From Rikenellaceae bacterium (GTDB lineage Bacteria > Bacteroidota > Bacteroidia > Bacteroidales > Rikenellaceae): a stretch of DNA of 64,000 bases. Positions 1 through 7,997 of the stretch are shown piece by piece. The notes beneath the pieces are model-generated. The model ran no database searches. It was not told where the DNA came from and worked only from the letters and a program-made list of their open reading frames with translations. Location of the stretch: NCBI GenBank assembly GCA_015059955.1, contig SUZK01000002.1, positions 124,001 through 188,000 of the forward strand, given 5' to 3'. Within the stretch, counting starts at the first letter, position 1. Each line of letters opens with the position of its first letter. Both the position numbers and the translations under genes were made by a program.

Positions 1-647
1 CCGTCGCTTCCATCTGCACCATCCTCACCAGTAGCTTTGCCCAGTTCAATCCAGGTTGCGCCTTCATCGTATGACACATACCAGTAGTCATTCTCAATCT
101 TCAAGCGGGGAGTGATACCATCCTTGCCGTCTACTCCATCTTGACCGTCATTACCATTTGTGCCGTCTTGACCATCACGACCATCCTCACCGACCGCCTT
201 AATCTTATTACCCTTACCATCGAGCAACCACTCACCGTCAATAGTCCAATAGTAGATGCCATCGGTGTCTTTCATTACGCCAATCTGTGGAGTGTAACCA
301 TCTTTGCCGTCTGTACCATCAACACCGTCTTTACCGTTATAGATTGTGATAGTATCGCTATTAGCAAATGAAATAGTATAACCTACAATCTCACCATCCT
401 CACGAACTGGGGAAACATTGGTTACATAATCCTTCTTCTCCAATGCCTCAACAATAGTCTGAAGAGCATCGATGTTTGTGTTTAACTGGCGACACAACTC
501 TTCAAGAGCTGTAATACGCTTCTCGTGGTCGTTGAGGATTTGTTCCTGTTCGTCGAACTTTTCCCAAATTGCACCATCATCGAACTTGCTGCACGATGAT
601 ACCATAACTGCCAATGCAATGGCAAATAGTGTTAATAGCTTTTTCAT
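1..647 (-). CDS. DUF4988-like collagen-repeat lipoprotein, 5' part only
   Basis: This open frame starts at ATG 647 on the minus strand and leaves the window at base 1, so about 215 residues are visible and the C-terminus is missing. Residues 1-19 form a lipoprotein signal ending in VSSC. A predicted coiled coil follows (about 25-72, with EQILNDHEKRITALEEL), then two short globular repeats (YTPQIGVMKDTDGIYYW and ITPRLKIENDYWYVSYD) separated by Gly-X-Y stretches such as GKDGVDGTDGKDG. This order matches DUF4988-type surface proteins of Bacteroidales, many of them fused to larger domains beyond this point. The product is probably anchored in the outer membrane and exported. Its function cannot be given without the missing part. 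It has its own promoter and a leader of about 310 nt. Confidence 0.85.
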   Translation of the reverse strand, partial: MKKLLTLFAIALAVMVSSCSKFDDGAIWEKFDEQEQILNDHEKRITALEELCRQLNTNIDALQTIVEALEKKDYVTNVSPVREDGEIVGYTISFANSDTITIYNGKDGVDGTDGKDGYTPQIGVMKDTDGIYYWTIDGEWLLDGKGNKIKAVGEDGRDGQDGTNGNDGQDGVDGKDGITPRLKIENDYWYVSYDEGATWIELGKATGEDGADGSD

Positions 648-726
648 AGTAATATAATTTTGAAATTTATGATTTCAAGATTTATTACCGTAGCATCTCC
701 TATGCGGTGGGTTATATATAAAAAGA

Positions 727-857
727 AAGTGTGGAGATGGTTCCCGTTTATCTAATCGAAGGTTGTGGAAAGACCTGACAGTAATAAACGATACAATGCC
801 CCACACTTGGATAGTATGAGGTATATGCACAGAACGTGCATAGCCATACATGACTAT
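727..857 (-). ncRNA. Structured leader RNA (candidate cis-regulatory element)
   Basis: Two adjoining helical domains lie in the 5' leader of the DUF4988 gene. Domain A has three nested pairings: 727-734 with 801-808 (AAGTGTGG/CCACACTT), 745-751 with 784-790 (CGTTTAT/ATAAACG), and 760-763 with 773-776 (AGGT/ACCT). Domain B (811-857) is an interrupted hairpin: ATAGT 811-815 with ACTAT 853-857, ATG with CAT, and an apical TGCAC 826-830 with GTGCA 836-840. No convincing protein is encoded here; a 76-codon frame at 675-905 has atypical composition. I do not recognise a named RNA family. It could be a cis-acting leader or a separate small RNA. Confidence 0.5.
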
Positions 858-968
858 ACAAGAAATGAGTGCTGTCCGTTGTCCTACTGTCTTGAAAACT
901 TCCACATTTTCGATTAAGGACTTGCGAAAAACACTTTCAATATGTCTGCTATTTATCCAATAGCACTA

Positions 969-999
969 CAAAATTAAAAAGAATTTCCGAAACGAACAA
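969..999 (-). promoter_or_regulatory. Bacteroidota-type promoter for the DUF4988 gene
   Basis: Read on the minus strand, TAATTTTG at 976-969 fits the -7 consensus TAnnTTTG. TTG at 999-997 lies 20 nt upstream as the -33 element. Transcription would start near 962, leaving about 315 nt of leader before the ATG at 647. Confidence 0.6.
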
Positions 1000-1032
1000 C
1001 ACTCTTCGGGGACATTGCAGATAAAAGATGAA

Positions 1033-1087
1033 AGAGTTGCCACAAATTAGCAATGAGCAGTGACTCATTTCTCATTTGTGGCACTCT
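1033..1087. repeat. Nested hairpin between infC terminator and DUF4988 promoter
   Basis: The arms 1033-1047 (AGAGTTGCCACAAAT) and 1074-1087 (ATTTGTGGCACTCT) pair with one bulge. ATGAG 1053-1057 pairs with CTCAT 1064-1068 inside the loop. It is preceded by GATGAAAGAG, a box also seen beside other terminator-like hairpins in this window. Confidence 0.5.
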
Positions 1088-1103
1088 ATCTGCCCACGCA
1101 CGC

Positions 1104-1150
1104 AAAAAGCCCAACCCTGCGTTGCTCGAAAACAACGCCGAGTTGGGCTT
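1104..1150 (-). terminator. Rho-independent terminator after infC
   Basis: On the minus strand the stem AAGCCCAAC...GTTGGGCTT (1150-1142 with 1115-1107) holds an inner GCGTTG/CAACGC stem and is followed by a T5 run (1108-1104). It ends the pdxA-thrS-infC transcript before any rpmI or rplT gene. Confidence 0.85.
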
Positions 1151-1202
1151 CATTATATGTAGCGCTACGCATGGGTCTGTGCCCTGCGCACGCCATCTGT
1201 GG

Positions 1203-1820
1203 CTACTTCTTGCTCTTAGGCGCCAAGATCATATTCATCTTCTTGCCATCGAGCTTTGGCATAAGCTCCACACGAGCATACTCCTCCAAATCGTTGGCAA
1301 AGCGCAAAAGCAAGATCTCACCCTGCTCCTTGAAGACGATAGAACGACCACGGAAGAATACGTAGGCCTTAACCTTTGCACCCTCCTTGAGGAAGTTCTC
1401 GGCGTGCTTGAGCTTGAAGTTGTAGTCGTGGTCGTCGGTCTGTGGACCGAAACGAATCTCCTTGATGACAACCTTCACCTGCTTAGCCTTGATCTCCTTA
1501 GCCTTCTTCTTCTGCTGATAGAGGAACTTCTGGTAGTCGGCGATGCGGCATACCGGAGGATCGGCCTTAGGAGAGATCTCGATAAGGTCGAGCTCCATCT
1601 CGTCAGCAAGGCGTATAGCCTCCTTGATGGGCAACACGAGGTTAGGCTCAACGTTCTCACCTACAACACGTACTACGGGTGCTGTAATCTCGTCGTTGAT
1701 GCGATTAGGGTTCTCCTGCTGCGGACGACGACCACGCTGGTCGCGCTGCTGCTGGTTGTTCTGTTGCTGGTTATTCCCCTGCACCTGTGGGCGCGGGCGG
1801 AATGGAAATTGTCCTGCCAA
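1203..1820 (-). CDS. infC: Translation initiation factor IF-3
   Basis: IF-3 binds the 30S subunit and checks start-codon/initiator-tRNA pairing. The protein is 205 residues long. The canonical part begins at RINDEI (about residue 40), after a 39-residue extension rich in Gln, Asn, Arg and Pro. The IF3-N part includes [18 protein letters not shown] and the IF3-C part includes [19 protein letters not shown] and [13 protein letters not shown]. The reading frame has no ATG before the core domain. The only plausible start is TTG at 1820, four codons after an in-frame stop. Rare start codons are a known trait of infC and permit self-control in other bacteria. The gene lies 37 nt after thrS and is followed directly by a terminator; the usual downstream rpmI and rplT are not in this window. 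Confidence 0.95.
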   Translation of the reverse strand: MAGQFPFRPRPQVQGNNQQQNNQQQRDQRGRRPQQENPNRINDEITAPVVRVVGENVEPNLVLPIKEAIRLADEMELDLIEISPKADPPVCRIADYQKFLYQQKKKAKEIKAKQVKVVIKEIRFGPQTDDHDYNFKLKHAENFLKEGAKVKAYVFFRGRSIVFKEQGEILLLRFANDLEEYARVELMPKLDGKKMNMILAPKSKK

Positions 1821-1857
1821 ATTGGTTAATTGTTAGTTTATACTTACTTCTGTTTTG

Positions 1858-3801
1858 TTATGCCTTGTTAGCCTCTATCTCCTTGGCTACCAAATCCTTC
1901 ATGAACTGTGCGAACTCGTCGATAGTCATCTGACCCTTGTCGCCATCGCCCTGTGCACGTACCGATACCTTACGCTCTTCGGCCTCCTTCTCGCCTACGA
2001 TGAGCAAGTATGGGATACGCTTGAGCTCGTTATCGCGAATCTTACGGCCAATCTTCTCGTTACGGTCGTCAACCTGAGTACGTACATCCTGGCGGTTGAG
2101 CAAGTTAGCCACCTCGTTAGCATAGTCGTTGTACTTCTCCGAGATTGGGAGTACCACAACCTGGTCGGGGGTGAGCCACAATGGGAACTTACCGCCAGTA
2201 TGCTCCAACAATACAGCCACGAAGCGCTCCATAGAGCCGAATGGCGCACGGTGAATCATGATTGGGCGGTGTAGCTTATCGTCAGAGCCCTTATAGGTAA
2301 GGTCGAAACGCTCAGGAAGGTTGTAGTCAACCTGGATAGTACCGAGCTGCCAGCTACGACCAAGAGCATCCTTAACCATGAAGTCGAGCTTAGGACCGTA
2401 GAACGCAGCCTCGCCAAGCTCAACGGTGGTGTTGAGGCCCTTCTCCTTACAAGCCTGGATGATAGCACCCTCGGCCTTTGCCCAGTTCTCATCCGAGCCG
2501 ATATACTTCTCCGTATTGTTAGGGTCACGCAACGATATCTGTGCTGTGTAGTTGTCGAACTTCAACGTGCGGAAGATGTACAATACGATGTCGATAACCT
2601 TCTCGAACTCCTCCAAGAGCTGGTCGGGGCGTACGAAGAGGTGAGCATCATCCTGTGTAAACGAGCGTACACGTGTTAGGCCGTGCAACTCACCCGACTG
2701 CTCGTAGCGGTATACGGTACCGAACTCTGCCAAGCGTACAGGGAGGTCCTTGTATGAGCGAGGCTTCGAGCGGTAAATCTCGCAGTGGTGAGGGCAGTTC
2801 ATAGGCTTCAACAAGTACTCCTCGCCCTCGAATGGGGTGTGTATAGGCTGGAACGAGTCCTTGCCATACTTAGCATAGTGACCTGAGGTAACGTAGAGGT
2901 CCTTGTTACCGATATGTGGGGTGATTACCTGCTGGTAGCCGTAATCCTTCTGTATCTGACGCAAGAAGCGCTCAAGGCGGTCGCGTAACTCAGCACCCTT
3001 AGGTAACCACATAGGAAGACCCTGGCCTACGCGCTGCGAGAACATGAACAACTCGAGGTCCTTGCCGAGCTTACGGTGGTCGCGCTTCTTAGCCTCCTCC
3101 AAGAGTGCGAGGTGCTCGTCGAGCATCGACTTCTTGGGGAACGACACACCGTAGATACGTGTAAGCATCTTGTTCTTCTCGTTGCCACGCCAGTAGGCAC
3201 CAGCGATAGAGGTAAGCTTGATAGCCTTGATATAGCCCGTATTAGGGATATGTGGACCACGACATAGGTCGGTGAAGGCACCGTTGGTGTAGAACGATAT
3301 TGTTCCATCCTCAAGGTCGGTGATAAGCTCCACCTTGTACTGGTCGCCCTTCTCGGTGAAGGTCTTCAATGCCTCGGCCTTAGATACCTCGGTACGTACG
3401 AGTTGCTCCTTGTTGCGCGATAGCTCGACCATCTTCTGCTCGATGGTTGCGAGGTCTGCCTCGGTGATGGCCACAGGCGAGTCTACGTCGTAGTAGAAAC
3501 CATTGTCAATAGCAGGGCCGATACCAAACTTAATACCTGGGTAAAGAGCCTCAAGAGCCTCGGCGAGGAGGTGTGATGAGGTGTGCCAGAAGGCGTGCTT
3601 ACCCTCGGCGTCGTCCCACTTGAAGAATTTGATTGTACAGTCACAATCAATTGCGCGCATCATGTCTACTGTTGCGCCATTTACCTCGGCTGCAAGTGAG
3701 TCAGCAGCGAGACGAGGGCTGATGCTCTCTGCCACCTGAAAGGCAGTTGTCCCTTTGGCGTACTCTCTTACTGAGCCATCGGGAAAGGTTACTTTAATCA
3801 T
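1858..3801 (-). CDS. thrS: Threonyl-tRNA synthetase
   Basis: This cytoplasmic class II synthetase charges tRNA-Thr. At 647 residues it has normal full length. Visible parts, in order: an N-terminal TGS domain (about 1-62, [14 protein letters not shown]), the TGS-linked editing region containing [16 protein letters not shown] (zinc/editing HxxxH), the catalytic core with [13 protein letters not shown] and the motif 2 region [15 protein letters not shown], motif 3 near [11 protein letters not shown], and the C-terminal anticodon-binding domain (about 540-647, [16 protein letters not shown]). It sits in the operon pdxA / small membrane protein / thrS / infC, in the thrS-infC order common in bacteria. 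Confidence 0.98.
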   Translation of the reverse strand: MIKVTFPDGSVREYAKGTTAFQVAESISPRLAADSLAAEVNGATVDMMRAIDCDCTIKFFKWDDAEGKHAFWHTSSHLLAEALEALYPGIKFGIGPAIDNGFYYDVDSPVAITEADLATIEQKMVELSRNKEQLVRTEVSKAEALKTFTEKGDQYKVELITDLEDGTISFYTNGAFTDLCRGPHIPNTGYIKAIKLTSIAGAYWRGNEKNKMLTRIYGVSFPKKSMLDEHLALLEEAKKRDHRKLGKDLELFMFSQRVGQGLPMWLPKGAELRDRLERFLRQIQKDYGYQQVITPHIGNKDLYVTSGHYAKYGKDSFQPIHTPFEGEEYLLKPMNCPHHCEIYRSKPRSYKDLPVRLAEFGTVYRYEQSGELHGLTRVRSFTQDDAHLFVRPDQLLEEFEKVIDIVLYIFRTLKFDNYTAQISLRDPNNTEKYIGSDENWAKAEGAIIQACKEKGLNTTVELGEAAFYGPKLDFMVKDALGRSWQLGTIQVDYNLPERFDLTYKGSDDKLHRPIMIHRAPFGSMERFVAVLLEHTGGKFPLWLTPDQVVVLPISEKYNDYANEVANLLNRQDVRTQVDDRNEKIGRKIRDNELKRIPYLLIVGEKEAEERKVSVRAQGDGDKGQMTIDEFAQFMKDLVAKEIEANKA

Positions 3802-3875
3802 ACTTTTAAATTATTAGGTTGTGAGCCTCTCAATGCTTCCACAATTACGAGACGGAATACATCGTCGGGTCTCGG

Positions 3876-4082
3876 TTATATGTCGTTTTCCTCTTCGTCA
3901 CTATGCTGCAATCTCTTTGCGTGGCGCGTGATGCCGTAAATGGCAAATCCCGCAGCAAGGATGTCGATTGCAAGATTTAGCATGTTGTCGTTCTCGAAGG
4001 CCTTGATGCCGAAGATTACAGCCGCGGCCAACGCAACAGCGTATAGCACAATATAGACGATATTGATAATCTTGCTTGCCAT
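3876..4082 (-). CDS. Small two-helix membrane protein
   Basis: A 68-residue protein I cannot assign to a named family. Two hydrophobic segments are visible, about residues 5-27 (NIVYIVLYAVALAAAVIFGI) and 35-52 (LNLAIDILAAGFAIYGIT), with a charged tail (HAKRLQHSDEEENDI) probably in the cytoplasm. It lies 21 nt after pdxA and 74 nt before thrS on the same strand, so it is probably co-transcribed. No functional motif is visible. Confidence 0.7.
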   Translation of the reverse strand: MASKIINIVYIVLYAVALAAAVIFGIKAFENDNMLNLAIDILAAGFAIYGITRHAKRLQHSDEEENDI

Positions 4083-4103
4083 ATTTTATCTCATGCACTA
4101 TCG

Positions 4104-5201
4104 TTATTCAGCGCTCTCCGTGTCGGGAAGGTCCTTGATTGAGATGTCGCGGCCCTTCTCGCGCTCGAAGTGCTCGAGTGGGTTCTCGTTCCACTCCTCC
4201 CATGCGCGACGACGACGTACGATGTCAATGGCGTTGTATATCGCGTTGCGCATAGACTGCTCGTCGGCAATGCCCTTGCCTGCAATATCGTATGCTACGC
4301 CGTGGTCGGGCGATGTGCGTACCTCCGTAAGCGACGCTGTGAAGTTAACGCCGTTGGGGGTCAACGTCTTGAATGGAGCAAGACCCTGGTCGTGGTACAT
4401 CGCAAGGATGGCGTCGTAGTGCTTAAATTGTCCCGAGGCGAAGAAGCCGTCGGCAGCAAAGGGGCCGAACGCAAGGATGCCCTTCTCGTAAGCCTCGACA
4501 ATGGCTGGTGAGATTATCTCCTGCTCCTCCTTGCCTAAGAGGCCACCATCACCAGCGTGTGGGTTGAGTGCCAGGAGTGCTATCTTGGGGCGCACGATGC
4601 CGAAGTCCTGACGCATCGAGGTGTTAATCTGTGTTATGCGCTCGACGATAAGCTCCCTGTTGAGTGCCTCGGCAACGTGACACACAGGTACATGGATAGT
4701 CACCAAGCCTACGCGCATAAGCTCCGAGGTCATAATCATAAGTGGCTCGCCATCAAGCTCCTTGGCGAGGAACTCGGTGTGGCCCGTGTACGTGAAGTCG
4801 GGGCTTTGAATCATCTCCTTGTCGATGGGAGCTGTCACTAACGCGTCGATACGACCATCCTTCAAATCCTCGATGGCGCTACGTAGCGCAGCTGCAGCAG
4901 CCTCACCGCCAGCCTTCGATGGCTTGCCAGGGGTGATGCTCAAATCTTTGATGCCAACCTCCACGAGGTTTACGCGACCTGCCTGTGCACGCTCGGCACG
5001 CTCGATGCTATGTAGACGCACGGCCTCATAGCCCTGCTCTACAACAACCTTCTGGTAGTGCGCAGCGGCAACGGGTGAACCATAAATTATGGGCGTGAAT
5101 AGCTCCACAAGGCGGTTATCCGAAAATATCTTGAGTATTATCTCCCAGCCAACACCGTTAGTGTCACCCTGGGTAATACCTATCTTTAGTCTATTGCTCA
5201 T
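4104..5201 (-). CDS. pdxA: 4-hydroxythreonine-4-phosphate dehydrogenase
   Basis: PdxA oxidises 4-phosphohydroxy-L-threonine in the DXP-dependent pyridoxal phosphate pathway. The 365-residue protein shows the family signatures: the N-terminal ITQGDTNGVGWEIILK, substrate-binding TGHTEFLAKEL, metal-site residues in LALNPHAGDGGLLG, and MYHDQGLAPFKTL. The length is slightly above the usual ~330. It is the first gene of the pdxA / small protein / thrS / infC run and has its own promoter just upstream. Confidence 0.96.
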   Translation of the reverse strand: MSNRLKIGITQGDTNGVGWEIILKIFSDNRLVELFTPIIYGSPVAAAHYQKVVVEQGYEAVRLHSIERAERAQAGRVNLVEVGIKDLSITPGKPSKAGGEAAAAALRSAIEDLKDGRIDALVTAPIDKEMIQSPDFTYTGHTEFLAKELDGEPLMIMTSELMRVGLVTIHVPVCHVAEALNRELIVERITQINTSMRQDFGIVRPKIALLALNPHAGDGGLLGKEEQEIISPAIVEAYEKGILAFGPFAADGFFASGQFKHYDAILAMYHDQGLAPFKTLTPNGVNFTASLTEVRTSPDHGVAYDIAGKGIADEQSMRNAIYNAIDIVRRRRAWEEWNENPLEHFEREKGRDISIKDLPDTESAE

Positions 5202-5224
5202 TGTAATATCTTGCTAATAAAGTA

Positions 5225-5254
5225 CAAATATACAAATTGTTGGCTAAAATGCAA
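5225..5254 (-). promoter_or_regulatory. Promoter of the pdxA operon
   Basis: On the minus strand TATATTTG at 5232-5225 fits the -7 box, and TTG at 5254-5252 lies 19 nt upstream as the -33 box. The predicted leader before the pdxA ATG (5201) is only about 17 nt. Confidence 0.6.
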
Positions 5255-5339
5255 GCACTTATGCCAAAAAAATAGCAATTAGCAGTGTGTATTAGCCACA
5301 CCACCATTCATCTTTGGTATCTGATTTTCATCTTCCGCT

Positions 5340-6083
5340 CTATGCTCGGCGGCGGAACTCGGCAAGGATTATGCCCGTAGCCATCGCCACGTTCAGCGAC
5401 TCGGAGGTTGGTGCATCGGCAGGGTAGGGCGGTATGAAGAGCTTATGTGTGAGTGCTGAACGGCACTCGTCGCTAAGGCCACGGCCCTCGTTGCCCATGA
5501 CGATGATGCCTCGCTCAGCAAGGCTCTTGTCGTCGTATATGTTGTTGCCATCGAGCAGCGTGCCATAGATGGGTGTGTTGTTTGTTGCTGCGCTACGAAG
5601 TAGTGCTGCGAGGTCGTCGACATAGTGCACCTTGACGCGTAGCAGTGCGCCCATCGTCGCCTGCACGACCTTCGAGTTGTAGAGGTCGGCGCACTCCGAT
5701 GAGCAGATAACATCCTCAATACCAAACCAGTCGGCAAGGCGGATGATGGTGCCTAAGTTGCCTGGGTTTTGAACCCCGTCGAGGGCTAAGGTGAGCTTAG
5801 CGCCGAGGCCCTTAATGTCGAGCTTATGGTGTGGTTGCTCCACGACAGCAAGCACATCGGTTGCGCTCTTGAGCTGCGATATGCGCTCCATGCTCTTCGC
5901 ATCGATGAGCGCAGCGTTGTGGTATGTGCAGTCGGGGCGTGTGGTGTATAGATGACGTATGGTTAGCCCTGAGGCGATAATCTCCTCGACGAGCTTTGCG
6001 CCCTCGGCAATGAATAGTCGCTCAGTGTCGCGTGTGCGCTTGTCGGCAAGCGAGCGCACGAATTGTATCTCGGCCTTTGTCAT
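5340..6083 (-). CDS. TrmH/SpoU-family RNA 2'-O-methyltransferase
   Basis: A SPOUT-class methyltransferase expected to methylate a ribose 2'-OH in tRNA or rRNA using S-adenosylmethionine. The N-terminal substrate-binding domain (about 1-85) contains FIAEGAKLVEEII. The C-terminal knotted domain has the three SpoU motifs: ALDGVQNPGNLGTIIR, IIVMGNEGRGLS and LFIPPYPADAPTSESLNVA. The frame could begin at GTG 6086, which abuts the rnz stop, but ATG 6083 is preferred. It is the last gene of a seven-gene minus-strand run. The exact RNA target cannot be deduced. Confidence 0.9.
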   Translation of the reverse strand: MTKAEIQFVRSLADKRTRDTERLFIAEGAKLVEEIIASGLTIRHLYTTRPDCTYHNAALIDAKSMERISQLKSATDVLAVVEQPHHKLDIKGLGAKLTLALDGVQNPGNLGTIIRLADWFGIEDVICSSECADLYNSKVVQATMGALLRVKVHYVDDLAALLRSAATNNTPIYGTLLDGNNIYDDKSLAERGIIVMGNEGRGLSDECRSALTHKLFIPPYPADAPTSESLNVAMATGIILAEFRRRA

Positions 6084-6086
6084 CAC

Positions 6087-7010
6087 TTATTGCTCTTTCT
6101 CGATTGTAAAGGTAGCCCCCTCGGTGGCTACATCTGTGTTTGCAAATATTGTTCTGCACTCCTCGGCGAGTGCCTCATAGTCGCGGTAGCGTGCTGAGAA
6201 GTGGCCTATTATAAGGTGCTTAGCCTCAGCCTTTTGCGCCACCTTTGCTGCCTCGATGGTTGTCGAGTGGCCACGGCCTGCTGCCCACATCTCGTCACTC
6301 TGTCCGTAAGTCGTCTCGTGGTATAGTAGGTCAACACCCTTGACCCTCTCGGCAGCCTTCGCCGAGTAGTTCGTATCAGATAGGTAGGCGTACGAGCGCG
6401 CCTTATGAGGAATATATGTTATCTCCTCGTTGGCAATCATTTGCCCATCCTCCAAGAGTATGTCCTCACCACGTTTTGCCGCCACAATCTGCGCTATCGA
6501 GAGTCCATATTTCTCGATTTTAAACTTGTCGACATTGCGCTGTGGCTGCTTCTCCTTGAAGTGGAAGCCCGCCGTGGGTACACGGTGGCGTAGGGGTATG
6601 CTCCACACCTCCAAGGTGTTGTTCTCCATGATTATACGATGCTCCGTGGTGCGCACCTCGTGCCACTTTATCTCGTATGGCAAGTCCTCAAGGAATATCT
6701 TGCGGTTGAATTCCAGTATCTCGCCCATAGGCGCTGGTGCGTATATCTCTATTGGTGTGCGCTTACCCTCCAGTCCGAGTGTTGCGAGTAGTGGTATAAG
6801 GCCGAAGCAGTGGTCACCATGAAGATGTGATATAAAAATAGCCCTAAGGCGTAGCGGATTGATGCCACGCCTTATGAGCTGATGTTGTACACCCTCGCCA
6901 GCATCAATGAGGTAGTATTGCTCGTTGAGGTTTACTACCTGTGCTGAGGGGTGTGCATGAGGTGTCGGCTTTGCAGCCGAGTTACCAAGTATGGTTACGC
7001 TGAAGCTCAT
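6087..7010 (-). CDS. rnz: Ribonuclease Z (tRNA 3' processing)
   Basis: RNase Z is a zinc-dependent beta-lactamase-fold endonuclease that matures tRNA 3' ends. The 307-residue protein has the short RNase Z form. The metal motif SHLHGDHCFGLIPLL is at about residue 63. Other signatures are LIDAGEGVQHQLIRRGI, SDTNYSAKAAE, LYHETTYG and the C-terminal HLIIGHFSARY. It lies 3 nt after trxB and abuts the methyltransferase gene downstream, so both RNA-processing genes are probably co-expressed. Confidence 0.96.
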   Translation of the reverse strand: MSFSVTILGNSAAKPTPHAHPSAQVVNLNEQYYLIDAGEGVQHQLIRRGINPLRLRAIFISHLHGDHCFGLIPLLATLGLEGKRTPIEIYAPAPMGEILEFNRKIFLEDLPYEIKWHEVRTTEHRIIMENNTLEVWSIPLRHRVPTAGFHFKEKQPQRNVDKFKIEKYGLSIAQIVAAKRGEDILLEDGQMIANEEITYIPHKARSYAYLSDTNYSAKAAERVKGVDLLYHETTYGQSDEMWAAGRGHSTTIEAAKVAQKAEAKHLIIGHFSARYRDYEALAEECRTIFANTDVATEGATFTIEKEQ

Positions 7011-7013
7011 CTG

Positions 7014-7937
7014 CTACTGAGCAAGCAACCAACGCTCGCAGTCGAGAGCTGCGATACAGCCTGAGCCGGCAGCGGTGATAGCCTGACGGTAGTGTGGGTC
7101 CTTAACGTCGCCAGCAGCAAATACACCCTCAACAGATGTCTTTGATGTGCCTGGAACAACCTTGATGTAACCCTGCTCGTCGAGCTCCAACTGACCCTTG
7201 AATACCTCTACATTTGGGTGGTGGCCAATAGCGAGGAAGAAGCCCATGATTGGAATATCACGCTCCTCACCTGCGGTGCTAACCACGCGTACGCCTGTTA
7301 CGCCCTCCTCGTCACCAAGAACCTCCTTAGTGTTGTGCTCGAAGAGAACCTCGATATTTGGGGTGTTGAAGACACGCTCCTGCATAGCCTTTGATGCGCG
7401 CAAGTAGTTCTTACGAACGATAAGGTATACCTTGCGGCAGATAGATGCAAGGTAAGTAGCCTCCTCGCAAGCGGTGTCACCACCACCCACTACGGCAACA
7501 TCCTTCTTGCGGTAGAAGAAACCGTCGCATGTAGCACATGCGCTAACGCCCATGCCGCGATACTTAGCCTCAGACTCCAAGCCGAGGTACTTTGCTGAAG
7601 CACCTGTACATACGATAACCGCCTCTGCCTCAATCTCGTGCTCGTGGTCTACGATAGCCTTGAAAGGACGCTTCGAGAGGTCGATGTCGGTGATGATGCC
7701 GCGACGTACGTCAGCACCAAAACGCAATGCCTGCTTGCGCAAGTCCTCCATCATAAGAGTGCCGGTGATACCCTCAGGGTAGCCTGGGAAGTTCTCAATC
7801 TCGGTGGTTGTTGTGAGCTGACCACCTGGCTCGATACCCTCGTACAATACTGGTGAGAGGTTAGCGCGTGATGTGTAGATTGCTGAAGTGAAACCAGCAG
7901 GTCCACTACCGATAATCAATACTTTTACCTTTTCCAT
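7014..7937 (-). CDS. trxB: Thioredoxin reductase
   Basis: A cytoplasmic NADPH-dependent flavoenzyme that reduces thioredoxin. The 307-residue protein shows the FAD-binding GSGPAGFTSAIYTSRAN near the N-terminus, the redox-active CATC (in SACATCDGFF, about 134-137), the NADPH-binding VVGGGDTACEEATYLA, and the C-terminal FAD motif GVFAAGDVKDPHYRQAITA. It is in the middle of the seven-gene operon, 60 nt after the DUF4954 gene and 3 nt before rnz. Confidence 0.97.
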   Translation of the reverse strand: MEKVKVLIIGSGPAGFTSAIYTSRANLSPVLYEGIEPGGQLTTTTEIENFPGYPEGITGTLMMEDLRKQALRFGADVRRGIITDIDLSKRPFKAIVDHEHEIEAEAVIVCTGASAKYLGLESEAKYRGMGVSACATCDGFFYRKKDVAVVGGGDTACEEATYLASICRKVYLIVRKNYLRASKAMQERVFNTPNIEVLFEHNTKEVLGDEEGVTGVRVVSTAGEERDIPIMGFFLAIGHHPNVEVFKGQLELDEQGYIKVVPGTSKTSVEGVFAAGDVKDPHYRQAITAAGSGCIAALDCERWLLAQ

Positions 7938-7997
7938 AATTCTCTTAGTTTTAAGTTGTTATTGTTTGTATGTTATCTGTTTGCGTTTTCTGCTATC

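Noticed and set aside
675..905. 76-codon frame on the minus strand in the DUF4988 leader
   Set aside because: Composition is unlike neighbouring genes, and the DNA is better explained by paired RNA stems.
1053..1829. 258-codon frame on the plus strand
   Set aside because: It is antisense to infC and a by-product of its codon pattern.
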